Shown one piece after another: positions 24,980-34,034 of a DNA stretch of 64,000 nucleotides; positions within the stretch are counted from its first letter, which is position 1, and each line of letters starts with the position of its first letter. The notes below the pieces were generated by a model. The model worked only from the letters and a program-made list of their open reading frames with translations, had not been told where the DNA came from and made no database searches. This DNA comes from Terrabacter sp. Ter38 (GTDB lineage: Bacteria > Actinomycetota > Actinomycetes > Actinomycetales > Dermatophilaceae), in contig NZ_JALJRZ010000010.1 in NCBI RefSeq assembly GCF_024519435.1, forward strand, positions 124,001-188,000, written 5' to 3'. The position numbers were made by a program, and so were the translations under genes.

Positions 24980-26312
24980 CGGTCGGGTCCCCTTCCACCG
25001 GCGCCGCCGCTGCGGTCGCCTCGGTCGTCGTCGTGCTCGATCCTCGCCCAGCCAGTCTGGCGAGGGCAACCGTGATGTTGTCGCGTCCACCCTGCTCGTT
25101 CGCGAAGTCGACGAGGGCCTGGGCCACCGTCGTGGGGGTGGCGTCGTCGAGTCGTGCCGCGGCGTCGGTCAGCAGGGTGCGCAGCGCCTCGGCCTCGGAG
25201 CAGTAGTTCCACAGCCCGTCGGAGCAGACCATGAGCCAGCCGGGCGTCGCCGTCAGCGTCGTCAGGTGCGGCGTGAGGTCGTCGGGGGCGTCCTTGCCGA
25301 GCCACCGTGTGATCGAGTGCGCGTGCGGTCCGGTCTCGGCCGTGAGCCTCGGGACGCCTGCCGCCATCTGCTCCTGGGCGAAGGAGTCGTCGCGGCCGAG
25401 CTGACGCGCGGGCTCAGCAGTGTCGTCGGGCAGCCAGTAGACACGGCTGTCGCCGACGTTGCCCGCGACGATGACGTCGTCCTCGACGACAGCGGCCGCG
25501 AAGGTGCACGACGGCGGGTTGGGGACGTCCTCGACGACGGAGGCCGCGACGGCCTCGTTGGCGCGGGTGACGGCGCTCGTCAGCGCCCGCCCGGCACCGG
25601 CCGCCCAGGCGTCAGGGGTGCCGACGCCCTTGGGAAAGGGTTGGTCGAGGACCGCCCGGGCGGCCGTCGCGGCCGCGAGCGAGGCGATGTGCGAGTCGGT
25701 GGCCATCGAGACGCCGTCGCAGACGACGAGGACCGCGCGCGACCCCGCCGGCTCCCTGGCGCTGAGGGACATGGCGTCCTCGTTGCGGGCGTGGCGCTTG
25801 CCGATGTCGCAGACGCCGCCGACCCAGGCCGTCGGGGACTCGACGAGGTGGTCGCGCGGGTTGGGCGGCGGGGTGCCGCAGTGGTCGCAGTAGCCGTCGA
25901 CGATGTGGCCCTCGCCGCAGGCGTGGCACGCGAGGTCGTCCGCCACGGGGGCGACGGCGGCCGACGGGACCGCCCCGGTCCAGCCGACGTCGAGTGGGGA
26001 CTCCTCGCCGGCGGGCGCGGTCTGCGGTGTCGCCGAGGCGAGGACGGTGCCGTCCGAGACGTCGGCCGGGGGCTGCGGCCCGTTCGAGGCGCGGGCCGCG
26101 ACGACGAGGTCGGCACCGCACGCCTCGCAGAAGGTCGAGTCGGCCGGGTTGGCGGCGCCGCAGGCGGGACAGTCCCGCGATGCGGCGGCACCGGACGAGG
26201 CCGCTGACGAGGCCGCTGACGAGGCCGCGGACGAGGTCGTGGGCGAGTCCGTGGGCGAGTCCGTGGGCAGCGGAGCGGGCCCTGCTGCTCCCGTGGTCGG
26301 GATGTCGGTCAC
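24972..26312 (-). CDS. Zinc-ribbon PP2C-type protein phosphatase
   Basis: A 446-residue protein. After a Ser/Ala-rich leader, two zinc ribbons appear: CPACGAANPADSTFCEACG (about 48-66) and CHACGEGHIVDGYCDHCG (about 129-146). The PP2C catalytic domain follows: DIGKRHARNEDAMSL, VLVVCDGVSMA (metal-binding Asp), VAGNVGDSRVYWL, LMVCSDGLWNY and GGRDNITVALA. All metal ligands appear present. It would dephosphorylate targets of PknG, including the FHA and coiled-coil proteins encoded beside it. Start and stop overlap its neighbours (26309-26312 and 24972-24979), showing tight coupling. Confidence 0.9.
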   Translation of the reverse strand: MTDIPTTGAAGPAPLPTDSPTDSPTTSSAASSAASSAASSGAAASRDCPACGAANPADSTFCEACGADLVVAARASNGPQPPADVSDGTVLASATPQTAPAGEESPLDVGWTGAVPSAAVAPVADDLACHACGEGHIVDGYCDHCGTPPPNPRDHLVESPTAWVGGVCDIGKRHARNEDAMSLSAREPAGSRAVLVVCDGVSMATDSHIASLAAATAARAVLDQPFPKGVGTPDAWAAGAGRALTSAVTRANEAVAASVVEDVPNPPSCTFAAAVVEDDVIVAGNVGDSRVYWLPDDTAEPARQLGRDDSFAQEQMAAGVPRLTAETGPHAHSITRWLGKDAPDDLTPHLTTLTATPGWLMVCSDGLWNYCSEAEALRTLLTDAAARLDDATPTTVAQALVDFANEQGGRDNITVALARLAGRGSSTTTTEATAAAAPVEGDPTDG

Positions 26313-28720
26313 CAGAGGCTCCAGGGTCGGATGGCGTTGGCCTCGTCCACGAGGGGGACGCGCTCGGACAGGTCGGGGGTGCGCTTGGCCAGCTCGCGCA
26401 GGGCCTCCTCGAGCCCGACACGCAGGCCGTTCGGGGTGCCCTTGTGCTCGCCAAGGCGGACGTCGGCCTTGTTGCCACTCTTCTCCACGGTGACGAGCGC
26501 CTCACGGTAGATCAGCGTCGTGAGCTCGGCTCGGCGCCGCGCCGACAAGGAGGTGTCGTCGAGCGTGCGCAGCGCCTCGGCGAGGTCGGGCAACCCCCGG
26601 TTCGCCTTGGTGAGCAGCTCGGCGAGGCCGGCGCGTGCCGTGCGGTAGGCGCTCGACTGGACCGGGACGAGGCGGTATGCCGCCACGGCCCCCTCGACGT
26701 CGGACCGCGCGGCCCGGATGCGAGCGAGGCCGAAGGCCGACATGGGGACGTAGGTGGCGTCGGTGCGCGCGCACGCGACGTAGAGGTTCTCGGCCACGGC
26801 GGCGTCACCGGCCTGCTCCGACGCCTGCGCCAGCGCGAGCTTGGGCGCGAGCTCCCCGGGCACCTGTCCGTAGACGGCGTTGAACGCGGCCTGCGCGGCG
26901 CGTGAGTCACCCCGCTCGAGCGCGGCCAGGCCCTGGATCCACACGGCCCGCCACTCCCACGGGTCGGCGCTCAGCAGCTCGCCGGCCGTCGACTCGGCGA
27001 CGTCGGGCTGACCGGCGTCGAGCGCGGTGCGGGCCTGCTCGAGGAGCACCTCCGTCGTGCGCACGGCAGCCCGCTTGAGCGTCGCGAGGCGTTCCTGCGG
27101 TGAGCCGGAGACCGTGGTCAGCCAGCCGGTCTGCGGGTCGTGCGGGTCGCGGCGCATGGCCGGGAGGTTGCGCCAGTCGTCGGGCTCGACGCCCGGCGTC
27201 GGCACGTCGAAGAGCAGGGAGCTGACGGTGGTCGTCGCGGCGCCGGACCCCCGGTCGAGGGCCACTACCTCACGGAGCACGCCGACCATCTGGGAGCGCA
27301 GCTCGTCGGCCGACACGAAGCGGTCGTCACGGTTGGGCGCGCACGCCTTGGCGACGAGTCGGTAGAAGGAGTCGTAGCGCTGGAAGACCGGCACGGTGTC
27401 CTGGGCCGGGAGGGTGTTGAGGAAGGTCGTCTGGTAGCCACGGAACTCCATCGTCAGCACGACGAGCGTGCGTCCGATCGTGTAGATGTCGGAGGCGGCG
27501 GAGACGCCGAGCTCGGCCACCTCGGGGGCCTGGTAGCCGACGGTGCCGAAGATCGCCGAGTCGTCGTCGTCGGCGCGGCGCACGCCACCGAGGTCGATGA
27601 GCTTGACCTCGTCGCCGACCTGGATGATGTTGTCGGGCTTGAAGTCGCAGTAGACGAGCCCGAGGTCGTGGAGGTACTGGAACGACGGCAGGATCTCGAG
27701 GATGTAGGCGAGGGCCTGGTCGACGGGCAGCGGGTCGTACGTCCCGGCGGCCTGGAGGCGCTGCTTGAGGATCGACTTGAGCGACGTGCCGCCGACGTAC
27801 TCCATGACGATGTAGCCGGCGTCGTCGTGCGTGACGAAGTTGTAGATCTCGACGATGCTCGGGTGCGACACCTGCGCGAGGAAGCGCTGCTCGGCGATCG
27901 CGGCCGCGAGGGCGTCGGGGTCGGCCGAGTTGAGCAGGCCCTTGAGCACGACCCACCGGTCCGAGACGTTCTTGTCGCGCGCGAGATAGATCCAGCCGAG
28001 GCCGCCGTGGGCGAGGCAGCCGGCCACCTCGTACTGGCCCGCGACGAGGTCGCCCGCCTTGAGCTTGGGATCGAAGGAGAACGGGTGGCGGCAGTTGGCG
28101 CAGAAGCCGGTGGTCCGACCCGGCTTGCCCTCGCGGCCGCGGCCGACGGGCTCGCCGCACTTTGGGCAGAAGCGCTTGTTCTCGGGCACGGACGGGTTGG
28201 TGAGCAGGGCCTTCTCGGCGTCGATCTCGGGTGCCGGGCGCACCGACGTGATGCCGCCACCGAGGCGGGCCGAGCGCAGGCGCTGCGAGCCCCCGGTGCG
28301 GCGCGTCGCGATGGACCCGGCCTCGCGGGCACGCTTGGAGCCCAACGCTGCCGACGCGAGGTTGCTCGAGGCAGCCGAGCGCGTGGAGATCTCGGGGCCG
28401 ACACCACCGGTGGCCGCTGTCGCCGCGGTGGCCCCGGCCGTGGGGGCGGCGGCCGACGGCGCGGAGGGGGCGGCATACCCGGCGACACCGAGCTGGTCGG
28501 CCGGGGTGCCGCAGACGTTGCAGTAGCCCGCGTCGATGGTGCCCGTGCATCCGGGCTGCTGGCAGGCGCCACCCTCGGGGATGGACGGCCCGGGGACGGC
28601 GGCCACGACCCGGGCCGGTGCGCTGACGGCGGTGGCGGGGTTGGAGCCGGCCGCCATGCCGCACACGTCGCAGTAGCCGTCGACGATCGTTCCGGTGCAG
28701 CCCGGCTGCGTGCAGTTCAT
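26309..28720 (-). CDS. pknG: Serine/threonine protein kinase PknG
   Basis: An 803-residue soluble kinase. Two repeated N-terminal zinc ribbons (QPGCTGTI with GYCDVCG, and QPGCTGTI with GYCNVCG) precede a linker and the PknG rubredoxin-like element (CPKCGEP and FCANCRHP). The kinase domain has the glycine loop CLAHGGLGWIYLARD, lysine in WVVLKGLL, catalytic YCDFKPDNI and DLGG in place of DFG. Tetratricopeptide-like helices fill the C-terminal third. In mycobacteria PknG is coupled to GlnH and GlnX for amino-acid sensing and phosphorylates GarA to adjust TCA flux; glnX and glnH are present here. The duplicated zinc ribbons ahead of the rubredoxin domain are an addition relative to mycobacterial PknG. 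Confidence 0.95.
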   Translation of the reverse strand: MNCTQPGCTGTIVDGYCDVCGMAAGSNPATAVSAPARVVAAVPGPSIPEGGACQQPGCTGTIDAGYCNVCGTPADQLGVAGYAAPSAPSAAAPTAGATAATAATGGVGPEISTRSAASSNLASAALGSKRAREAGSIATRRTGGSQRLRSARLGGGITSVRPAPEIDAEKALLTNPSVPENKRFCPKCGEPVGRGREGKPGRTTGFCANCRHPFSFDPKLKAGDLVAGQYEVAGCLAHGGLGWIYLARDKNVSDRWVVLKGLLNSADPDALAAAIAEQRFLAQVSHPSIVEIYNFVTHDDAGYIVMEYVGGTSLKSILKQRLQAAGTYDPLPVDQALAYILEILPSFQYLHDLGLVYCDFKPDNIIQVGDEVKLIDLGGVRRADDDDSAIFGTVGYQAPEVAELGVSAASDIYTIGRTLVVLTMEFRGYQTTFLNTLPAQDTVPVFQRYDSFYRLVAKACAPNRDDRFVSADELRSQMVGVLREVVALDRGSGAATTTVSSLLFDVPTPGVEPDDWRNLPAMRRDPHDPQTGWLTTVSGSPQERLATLKRAAVRTTEVLLEQARTALDAGQPDVAESTAGELLSADPWEWRAVWIQGLAALERGDSRAAQAAFNAVYGQVPGELAPKLALAQASEQAGDAAVAENLYVACARTDATYVPMSAFGLARIRAARSDVEGAVAAYRLVPVQSSAYRTARAGLAELLTKANRGLPDLAEALRTLDDTSLSARRRAELTTLIYREALVTVEKSGNKADVRLGEHKGTPNGLRVGLEEALRELAKRTPDLSERVPLVDEANAIRPWSLW

Positions 28721-29955
28721 GGGCGGGGCCTCTGGGGTCGGGGTGCGGAGGGACGGGGGGCGGCGCGACCGGCACGGGGCTGCGGGCGGGTGGCCGCGTC
28801 GACGTAGGCCGAGAAGGCCGCGGCGAGGGCGCGGGCACGGGAGATCGGCAGCGGGCGGGCGGCGAGCGTCTCGTCGAGGCGGCGACGGAGCTCGGCCACG
28901 TCGGCTCCCGCCTCGGGAGTCAGCGTCGCCGCGGCGGCCATGGCGCCGACCGCACCCACGAGCCCGACGACCTCGTCGCGCTCGGCCAGCCCGGCGGCAT
29001 ACGTCTCGTGGGCGAGGTCGAGCGCCCGGGAGACCCGCTCGAGCTTGTCGCGGTATGCCGTCAGCTCGGCTGCCGCCTGCGGCACGGGTCCGAGCGCACG
29101 GACGTTGGGGATCGCGAGGTGTGGTGCCGGCGTGATCGCCTCGAGGCAGGCCCGTTCGAGGGCCCGGATGGCGGCGGCGCGCGCGTCGAGCTCCTCGACC
29201 TGCTGCTGGGTGCGCACCCGGCTGCGCGCGGCGGAGGCACGTTCGGCGGCGGCCACGATGAGGTCGCGCTCGAGCACGGCCACGTCGATCTCGAGGGGGC
29301 CGATGATCCCGCCGACGTCGGCGCCACGACGGGCGCGTTCCACGAGGTCGTCCATCCGGCGGTCGAGCCGCGCGAGCTTCTCGGTGGCGTCGTCACGCTG
29401 CGTGCCGGCCGGGACCAGCGGTATCTGGTCGCGGGTGCGCTCGATCCCGGCACGCACCACGGTGATCCGTTGCGTCGCCTCCGCGGCCCCGGGGGCGAGT
29501 GAGGCTCGCGCCTGGAGGGTGCGGGTCAACGAGTCGAGCAGCCGGCACGCTTCCGGGAGGCTCACCGCGAGCGAGCCGCTCGACGGCAGCGCGAGGTGCT
29601 CGGTCGTGTTGGAGTCGAGCCGTCCGTGGATGAGGGTCGAGAGCCGCTCGGCCTCGACGGGACCGACGCGGCCGCCGTCGAAGGTCGTCTCGAGGAGGGT
29701 GAGGCGGTCGCTGACGGCCTTCCAGAAGGTCAGCGCCACCGTGAGGTCGGTGGTGATCGCGACCTGCTCGGCCTGCGAGAGCTTGAGGACCGCGCGGTCG
29801 ACCTCGCCGAGGTCGGCGCGACGCTGGGCGACCCACTCGCGCAACGCGTTGAGGTAGGTCTGGGCCTCGGCGGCCTGGACGGGCACGCCGAGCCTCCCGG
29901 GTGCCGTCGGTGCGACGGTGCCCGGGTCGGGGTGGCTCTGCGGCACTGCGCTCAT
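28717..29955 (-). CDS. Uncharacterised helical/coiled-coil protein of the PknG operon
   Basis: A 412-residue, largely alpha-helical protein (LNALREWVAQRRADLGEVDRAVLKL..., ARLDRRMDDLVERARRG, RTQQQVEELDARAAAIRALE) with a Pro/Arg-rich disordered tail. No enzyme motif, signal peptide or membrane segment is visible. Its ATG overlaps the glnH stop and its own stop overlaps the pknG start, so it sits between sensor and kinase and is probably made with them in fixed ratio. A scaffold or adaptor linking the membrane sensor GlnX to PknG is a reasonable guess. No named family was recognised. Confidence 0.7.
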   Translation of the reverse strand: MSAVPQSHPDPGTVAPTAPGRLGVPVQAAEAQTYLNALREWVAQRRADLGEVDRAVLKLSQAEQVAITTDLTVALTFWKAVSDRLTLLETTFDGGRVGPVEAERLSTLIHGRLDSNTTEHLALPSSGSLAVSLPEACRLLDSLTRTLQARASLAPGAAEATQRITVVRAGIERTRDQIPLVPAGTQRDDATEKLARLDRRMDDLVERARRGADVGGIIGPLEIDVAVLERDLIVAAAERASAARSRVRTQQQVEELDARAAAIRALERACLEAITPAPHLAIPNVRALGPVPQAAAELTAYRDKLERVSRALDLAHETYAAGLAERDEVVGLVGAVGAMAAAATLTPEAGADVAELRRRLDETLAARPLPISRARALAAAFSAYVDAATRPQPRAGRAAPRPSAPRPQRPRP

Positions 29956-30944
29956 CGTCCGTAGACCGGGGTCGGGGGTGCGGGCGCGGGCCCGAGCGGC
30001 CCGGCGAGCCAGCGGTTGTAGATCGTCTTCCACTCGCCGTCGGCCTCGAGGTCGGCGATGACGCGGTTGACGTAGCGGGCGAGGTAGACGTCGGCCTTGT
30101 TGAGGCCCAGGCCGTAGGGCTCGACGGTGATGGCCTTGGCACTCGTGACGACAGTGTTGGGGTCCTGGGCCGCGAGGCCGGCGAGCACCGTGTCGTCACC
30201 CGTGATGGCGTCGGCCTTGCCCTGCTGGAGCAGCACGAGGCACCCGGTGTGCGTGCCCGCCGTCACGACGACCGGGCCCTTGACCTCCTGGAGCTTGGTC
30301 AGGGATGTCGTGCCGGTCGGAGCGCAGACCCGCTTGCCCTTGAGGTCGGCGAGGCCGAGGTCCTTGGCGCCGGGCAGGGCCTTGCTGACGAGGACCTTCT
30401 GGCCGGAGTGGTAGTACTCGGCCGAGAAGCCGATGTCGTTCCAGCGGCCGCACGTCATCGACATGTTGCGCGCGACCATGTCGATCGGGCGGTCGGGATC
30501 CTTGAGCAGCGGGATGCGGTCACCGGCGGTGATGACGCGCAGCTGCACCTTGTTCGGGTCGCCGAAGATCGCCTTGGCGACGGCCCGGGCCATGTCGATG
30601 TCGAAGCCCTCGATGCCGCCGGTGAAGGCGTTGCGGGCGCCGAAGAGGTAGGTGTCGGCCGAGACGCCGACGGTGATGAAGCCCTTGCTGATGATCCGGC
30701 GCATCGACGCGTCGGTGATGTCGCCCCTGCTGGGAAGGCTCGGCAAGGGGTCGTAGGACTGAGTCGCGTTGGTGCACGTCGCCGCGGGCACGGCGGGCGC
30801 GCTGCTCGACGGCTTCGGTGCAGGGGTCGTCGGCAGCTGGGTCTCCGCGTACGTGACGCCGGAGCATCCGGCGAGGGCGCCCAGCCCGGCCACGGTGACG
30901 AGGACGGAGAGGCGACGCCGCAGCGTCGAGAGCATGGTGGTCAT
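29952..30944 (-). CDS. glnH: Amino-acid-binding lipoprotein GlnH
   Basis: A 330-residue extracytoplasmic binding protein with lipobox GALAGCSG (cysteine at about 27). The mature part is a family 3 solute-binding domain: ISKGFITVGVSADTYLFGARN, GFDIDMARAVAKAIFG, RNMSMTCGRWNDIGFSAEYYHSGQKVLV, LKGKRVCAPTGTTS and PYGLGLNK. No ABC permease or ATPase accompanies it; instead it lies with glnX and pknG, as in mycobacteria where GlnH senses aspartate/glutamate and signals through GlnX rather than transporting. Overlaps glnX and the next gene by four bases each. An extra cysteine pair (TCGRW, GKRVCAP) may form a disulfide. Confidence 0.9.
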   Translation of the reverse strand: MTTMLSTLRRRLSVLVTVAGLGALAGCSGVTYAETQLPTTPAPKPSSSAPAVPAATCTNATQSYDPLPSLPSRGDITDASMRRIISKGFITVGVSADTYLFGARNAFTGGIEGFDIDMARAVAKAIFGDPNKVQLRVITAGDRIPLLKDPDRPIDMVARNMSMTCGRWNDIGFSAEYYHSGQKVLVSKALPGAKDLGLADLKGKRVCAPTGTTSLTKLQEVKGPVVVTAGTHTGCLVLLQQGKADAITGDDTVLAGLAAQDPNTVVTSAKAITVEPYGLGLNKADVYLARYVNRVIADLEADGEWKTIYNRWLAGPLGPAPAPPTPVYGR

Positions 30945-32278
30945 CGGTACTCCTCGATCCGCTGGCCGACTCCTCGGATGATGAGCCACGATGCGACGAG
31001 GGCCGCGAGGGCGACGACGACGGCGATGAGGGGCGCGGCGCCCCCGAGCTCCTCCAAGGTCGTGACGGTCGCCTTGCCGGCGCTGTCGCGGGCCTGTGTC
31101 ACGCTCACGTCGAAGGTCCCGAAGGTCTTGGCGGCGCCTCCGTCGGCCGTGCTCGTCGACAGCTTGACCGCGTCGTCCCAGCGACCGCCGTTGTCGAGGG
31201 AGCGGACCTCGACGTGCGCATCGACGTACTCGCCCCACTGGTCCTGCAGGGTGGCGCTGTCGTTGAGCGTGGCGAGTGTCGCGTCGACGGTGTTGCGGTC
31301 GGCGACCCAGGCCTGCTCGTTGGATGCTCCCGAGCCCCGGCGGATCAGTGTCAGGCTCTCGTTGGCGCGGGCGTCGTTGGCCGCCGTCGTCACGTTCGCG
31401 AGGGCGACGGCACGCTGGTAGTTGCCGTTGGAGACGTCGCGGGCCGCGCTGCCGACCCCGGTGATGACGGTCGCGGTGACGAAGAGCGCGACGAGGAGCA
31501 GGGCGATGGCACCCGTGAGGGACGGGTTGAGGTAGCGGTGCGTGCGCTTGGCGAGCCAGACCGCGAGCGCGACGAGCCCGATGAGCGACACGAGGCCCAC
31601 GAGCAGCTGCAGGCTCGAGTTGCTGCGGTCGAACTCCTTCTTCGCGCGGTCCTCGTTGGCCTTGACGACCTGCGTCACGATCGGGATCGCATCGGCGCGC
31701 AGACCCGCGCTCGCCTGGGTGAGGTACTGCGCTCCGACCGGCAGGCCGAGGCGGTTGTTGGAGCGGGCCTGCTCGACGAGGGCGGCATACGTCTGCACGC
31801 GCTCGGCGAGGACCCCGAGGGCGTTCCCGTCGGCGGGCTGCGCGGCGGCGGCCTCCGCGATCCCCGAGGCCACCCTGCCCATCGCGCCCTCGTAGCTGGC
31901 CCGCGACTCGGGCGACTCGAGTCCGCCGACGAGGAAGGCGTTGGTGGCGACGGCGTCGGCGCGCAGCAGGTCCACGTGGATCGACTGGTTGCGGACCACC
32001 TGGGCGCTGTTGTTGGCGGCGCGCTCGACCGCGGACTGCGACGCGAGCAGCGCGTTGACGCTGATGGCACCGAGCAGGACCGCGGCCAGGACGCCGAGCA
32101 GCCCGAAGAGACGCATCCGGCCGGGCGTGCCGTGGAGCAGCCGGCTCGCGACGCCCCGGGCGCCGGGAATGCCGCCGGACAGGCTACCGGCGATGGTGCG
32201 CGGAGCCTGGCGCGCGGGCGCGCCGGACGACGCACCCGCCGGGATGGCGACGGGGATGTTCGTCGTCGGTGCGCTCAT
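30941..32278 (-). CDS. glnX: Membrane signal transducer GlnX
   Basis: A 445-residue membrane protein with four hydrophobic helices (about 55-78, 227-247, 255-280 and 413-435) and two extracytoplasmic helical regions between them (about 80-225 and 281-410). The N-terminal 50 residues are cytoplasmic and disordered; the C-terminus (RGVGQRIEEYR) is short. This is the layout of mycobacterial GlnX, which couples the binding protein GlnH outside to the kinase PknG inside. The extracytoplasmic regions resemble tandem four-helix sensor domains. Overlaps of four bases join it to the AAA+ gene upstream and to glnH downstream. Confidence 0.87.
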   Translation of the reverse strand: MSAPTTNIPVAIPAGASSGAPARQAPRTIAGSLSGGIPGARGVASRLLHGTPGRMRLFGLLGVLAAVLLGAISVNALLASQSAVERAANNSAQVVRNQSIHVDLLRADAVATNAFLVGGLESPESRASYEGAMGRVASGIAEAAAAQPADGNALGVLAERVQTYAALVEQARSNNRLGLPVGAQYLTQASAGLRADAIPIVTQVVKANEDRAKKEFDRSNSSLQLLVGLVSLIGLVALAVWLAKRTHRYLNPSLTGAIALLLVALFVTATVITGVGSAARDVSNGNYQRAVALANVTTAANDARANESLTLIRRGSGASNEQAWVADRNTVDATLATLNDSATLQDQWGEYVDAHVEVRSLDNGGRWDDAVKLSTSTADGGAAKTFGTFDVSVTQARDSAGKATVTTLEELGGAAPLIAVVVALAALVASWLIIRGVGQRIEEYR

Positions 32279-33981
32279 GCGGTGTCCTCGTGCTCGGTCG
32301 CGCTCGTGTCGTGCGGCTCGTCGTGCTCGTTCGAGACTGCCTCATCGGTGACCACTCGACCATCAGGGTCTGCCCTGACCGCCGCCGGATCCGTGGACGT
32401 CGCCTCGGGTGCAACCGGTGCCTGGCCCGTCGGCTCGGCCGGCGCCCCCGCGGCATCGTCGCTGGGCCGGTCGTCGAGCTGGTCGTCGGGTTCGTCGTCG
32501 GGTTCGTCGGGTTCGTCGGGCTGGTCGGTGAGGTCGTCTGCTGTGAGTAGACGCAGGTCGTCGCGCGTCGGCTCCGTCGCGTCCTTGAGTCGCCAGGCGT
32601 GCCGCCCGACCGCTTGCTCGAAGAGGTTGCGGGAGAAGCGGCCGTTGCCGAAGGCCGAGGTGCGCGGCGTGGCCTGCAGGATGTGGCGCACGCGGGTGTG
32701 GGCCTCGGTGGTCAGCTCGTAGTCGGAGCCCTCGGCGATCGAGTCGAGGATGGCGAGCAGCTCGTCGTCGGAGTAGTCGTCGAACTCGATGGTCGTCCTG
32801 AACCGGCTGGCCAGGCCCGGGTTCTGGGAGATGAAGCGGACCATCGGGTCGGGGTATCCGGCGACGATGACGACGAGGTCCTCGCGGTGGTCCTCCATCT
32901 CCTTGACGAGGGTGTTGACGGCCTCTTCGGCGTACTGGTCGCCGGTCAGGGCGTACGCCTCGTCGATGAAGAGCACGCCGCCGGTGGCCTTGGCGCAGAC
33001 CTCGGCGGTCTTCATCGCGGTCTGCCCGACGTAGCCCGCGACGAGCTCGCTGCGGTCGACCTCGATGAGCTGGCCGGTGGGGAGCAGGCCGAGTGCCTTG
33101 TAGATCCCGCCGACGAGTCGGGCGACGGTCGTCTTCCCGGTGCCGGGGTTGCCGACGAAGATGAGGTGCCGGCTCATCTTCGGCGCCTTGAGGCCGGCGT
33201 GGGTGCGCATCTTCTCGACGGACAGCAGGGCGACCTGGCGGTGGATCTCCTTCTTGACCCGCTCGAGGCCGATCATCGCGTCGAGCTCGGCGAGGAGCTC
33301 CTCGACCGACTTCTCGGGCTCGGCGGCCTTGTCGGGTCGGGCCGGCGCATCGGTGGGTGCGGCCGTCGCCGTCGCGCCGGGGGCTGGGGCTCCGGCCGGG
33401 TCGCCTTGAGCCGCAGGGCTGCCGGGCGGGCGCACCAGCTCGAGGAGGCGCGGGTCGATCGGACCGGGGACGTTCGGACGCATCGCATCGGGGGAGCCGA
33501 AGCCCATCGCGGGCGCGCCGCCGAGAGGGCCACCGGGCAGGCCGGGAAGGCCGTGCGAGGGGAGGCGTGCCGCGGCGAGGTACGCGCCGGAGGCGGCGGA
33601 CGCGTTGGCGATGACCCAGATCGGCGCCGTGCCGAGCATGACGGCGGACGAGGCCACCTCGGTCAGCGCCTCGGCGTACTCGGCGGCGAGGGTGTGTCGG
33701 GAGGCGACGAGGGCGTCGAGCAGGTCGGTCGGGGCGCCGCGCCAGCGACGCCCCGACGAGGCGGCGTCGAAGAACGCCTCGTTGATGCGGGCGGGATCGG
33801 TCAGGCCGGGGTGGGCGACCTCGGCCCAGGCGGGCGCCGCCCCGGGCACGGCCTCGGCCAGCGCGGCCGCGACGCGCAGCCCCTCGTCGCGGGCGGCGGC
33901 CGGGTCGAGGCCGGCCTCCGCCGCGACGTCGCTCAGCTGCTCCAGGCTCTCGGCGAGGCGTGACTCGTCAGTGGTGGTCAT
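32275..33981 (-). CDS. CbxX/CfqX-type AAA+ ATPase
   Basis: A 568-residue ATPase. A helical N-terminal domain of about 150 residues and a Pro/Ala linker lead to the AAA+ module: IGLERVKKEI, Walker A VGNPGTGKTT, pore-like GYVGQTAMK, Walker B GGVLFIDEAYALTGD, sensor 1 VIVAGYPDPM and arginine finger region NPGLASRFRTTIEF. This is the CbxX/CfqX (RuBisCO-activase-like, EccA-like) class. A strongly acidic disordered tail (DEPDDEPDD... ) follows. The ATG at 33981 was preferred to the GTG at 33990. Its remodelling target is unknown; its place at the head of the glnX-glnH-pknG overlaps suggests a client in this signalling system. Confidence 0.85.
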   Translation of the reverse strand: MTTTDESRLAESLEQLSDVAAEAGLDPAAARDEGLRVAAALAEAVPGAAPAWAEVAHPGLTDPARINEAFFDAASSGRRWRGAPTDLLDALVASRHTLAAEYAEALTEVASSAVMLGTAPIWVIANASAASGAYLAAARLPSHGLPGLPGGPLGGAPAMGFGSPDAMRPNVPGPIDPRLLELVRPPGSPAAQGDPAGAPAPGATATAAPTDAPARPDKAAEPEKSVEELLAELDAMIGLERVKKEIHRQVALLSVEKMRTHAGLKAPKMSRHLIFVGNPGTGKTTVARLVGGIYKALGLLPTGQLIEVDRSELVAGYVGQTAMKTAEVCAKATGGVLFIDEAYALTGDQYAEEAVNTLVKEMEDHREDLVVIVAGYPDPMVRFISQNPGLASRFRTTIEFDDYSDDELLAILDSIAEGSDYELTTEAHTRVRHILQATPRTSAFGNGRFSRNLFEQAVGRHAWRLKDATEPTRDDLRLLTADDLTDQPDEPDEPDDEPDDQLDDRPSDDAAGAPAEPTGQAPVAPEATSTDPAAVRADPDGRVVTDEAVSNEHDEPHDTSATEHEDTA

Positions 33982-34034
33982 GGTCCGCACTCAGGTCGGC
34001 ACTGGGGTCGGCGTTCACGGTCGACGTTCATGCA

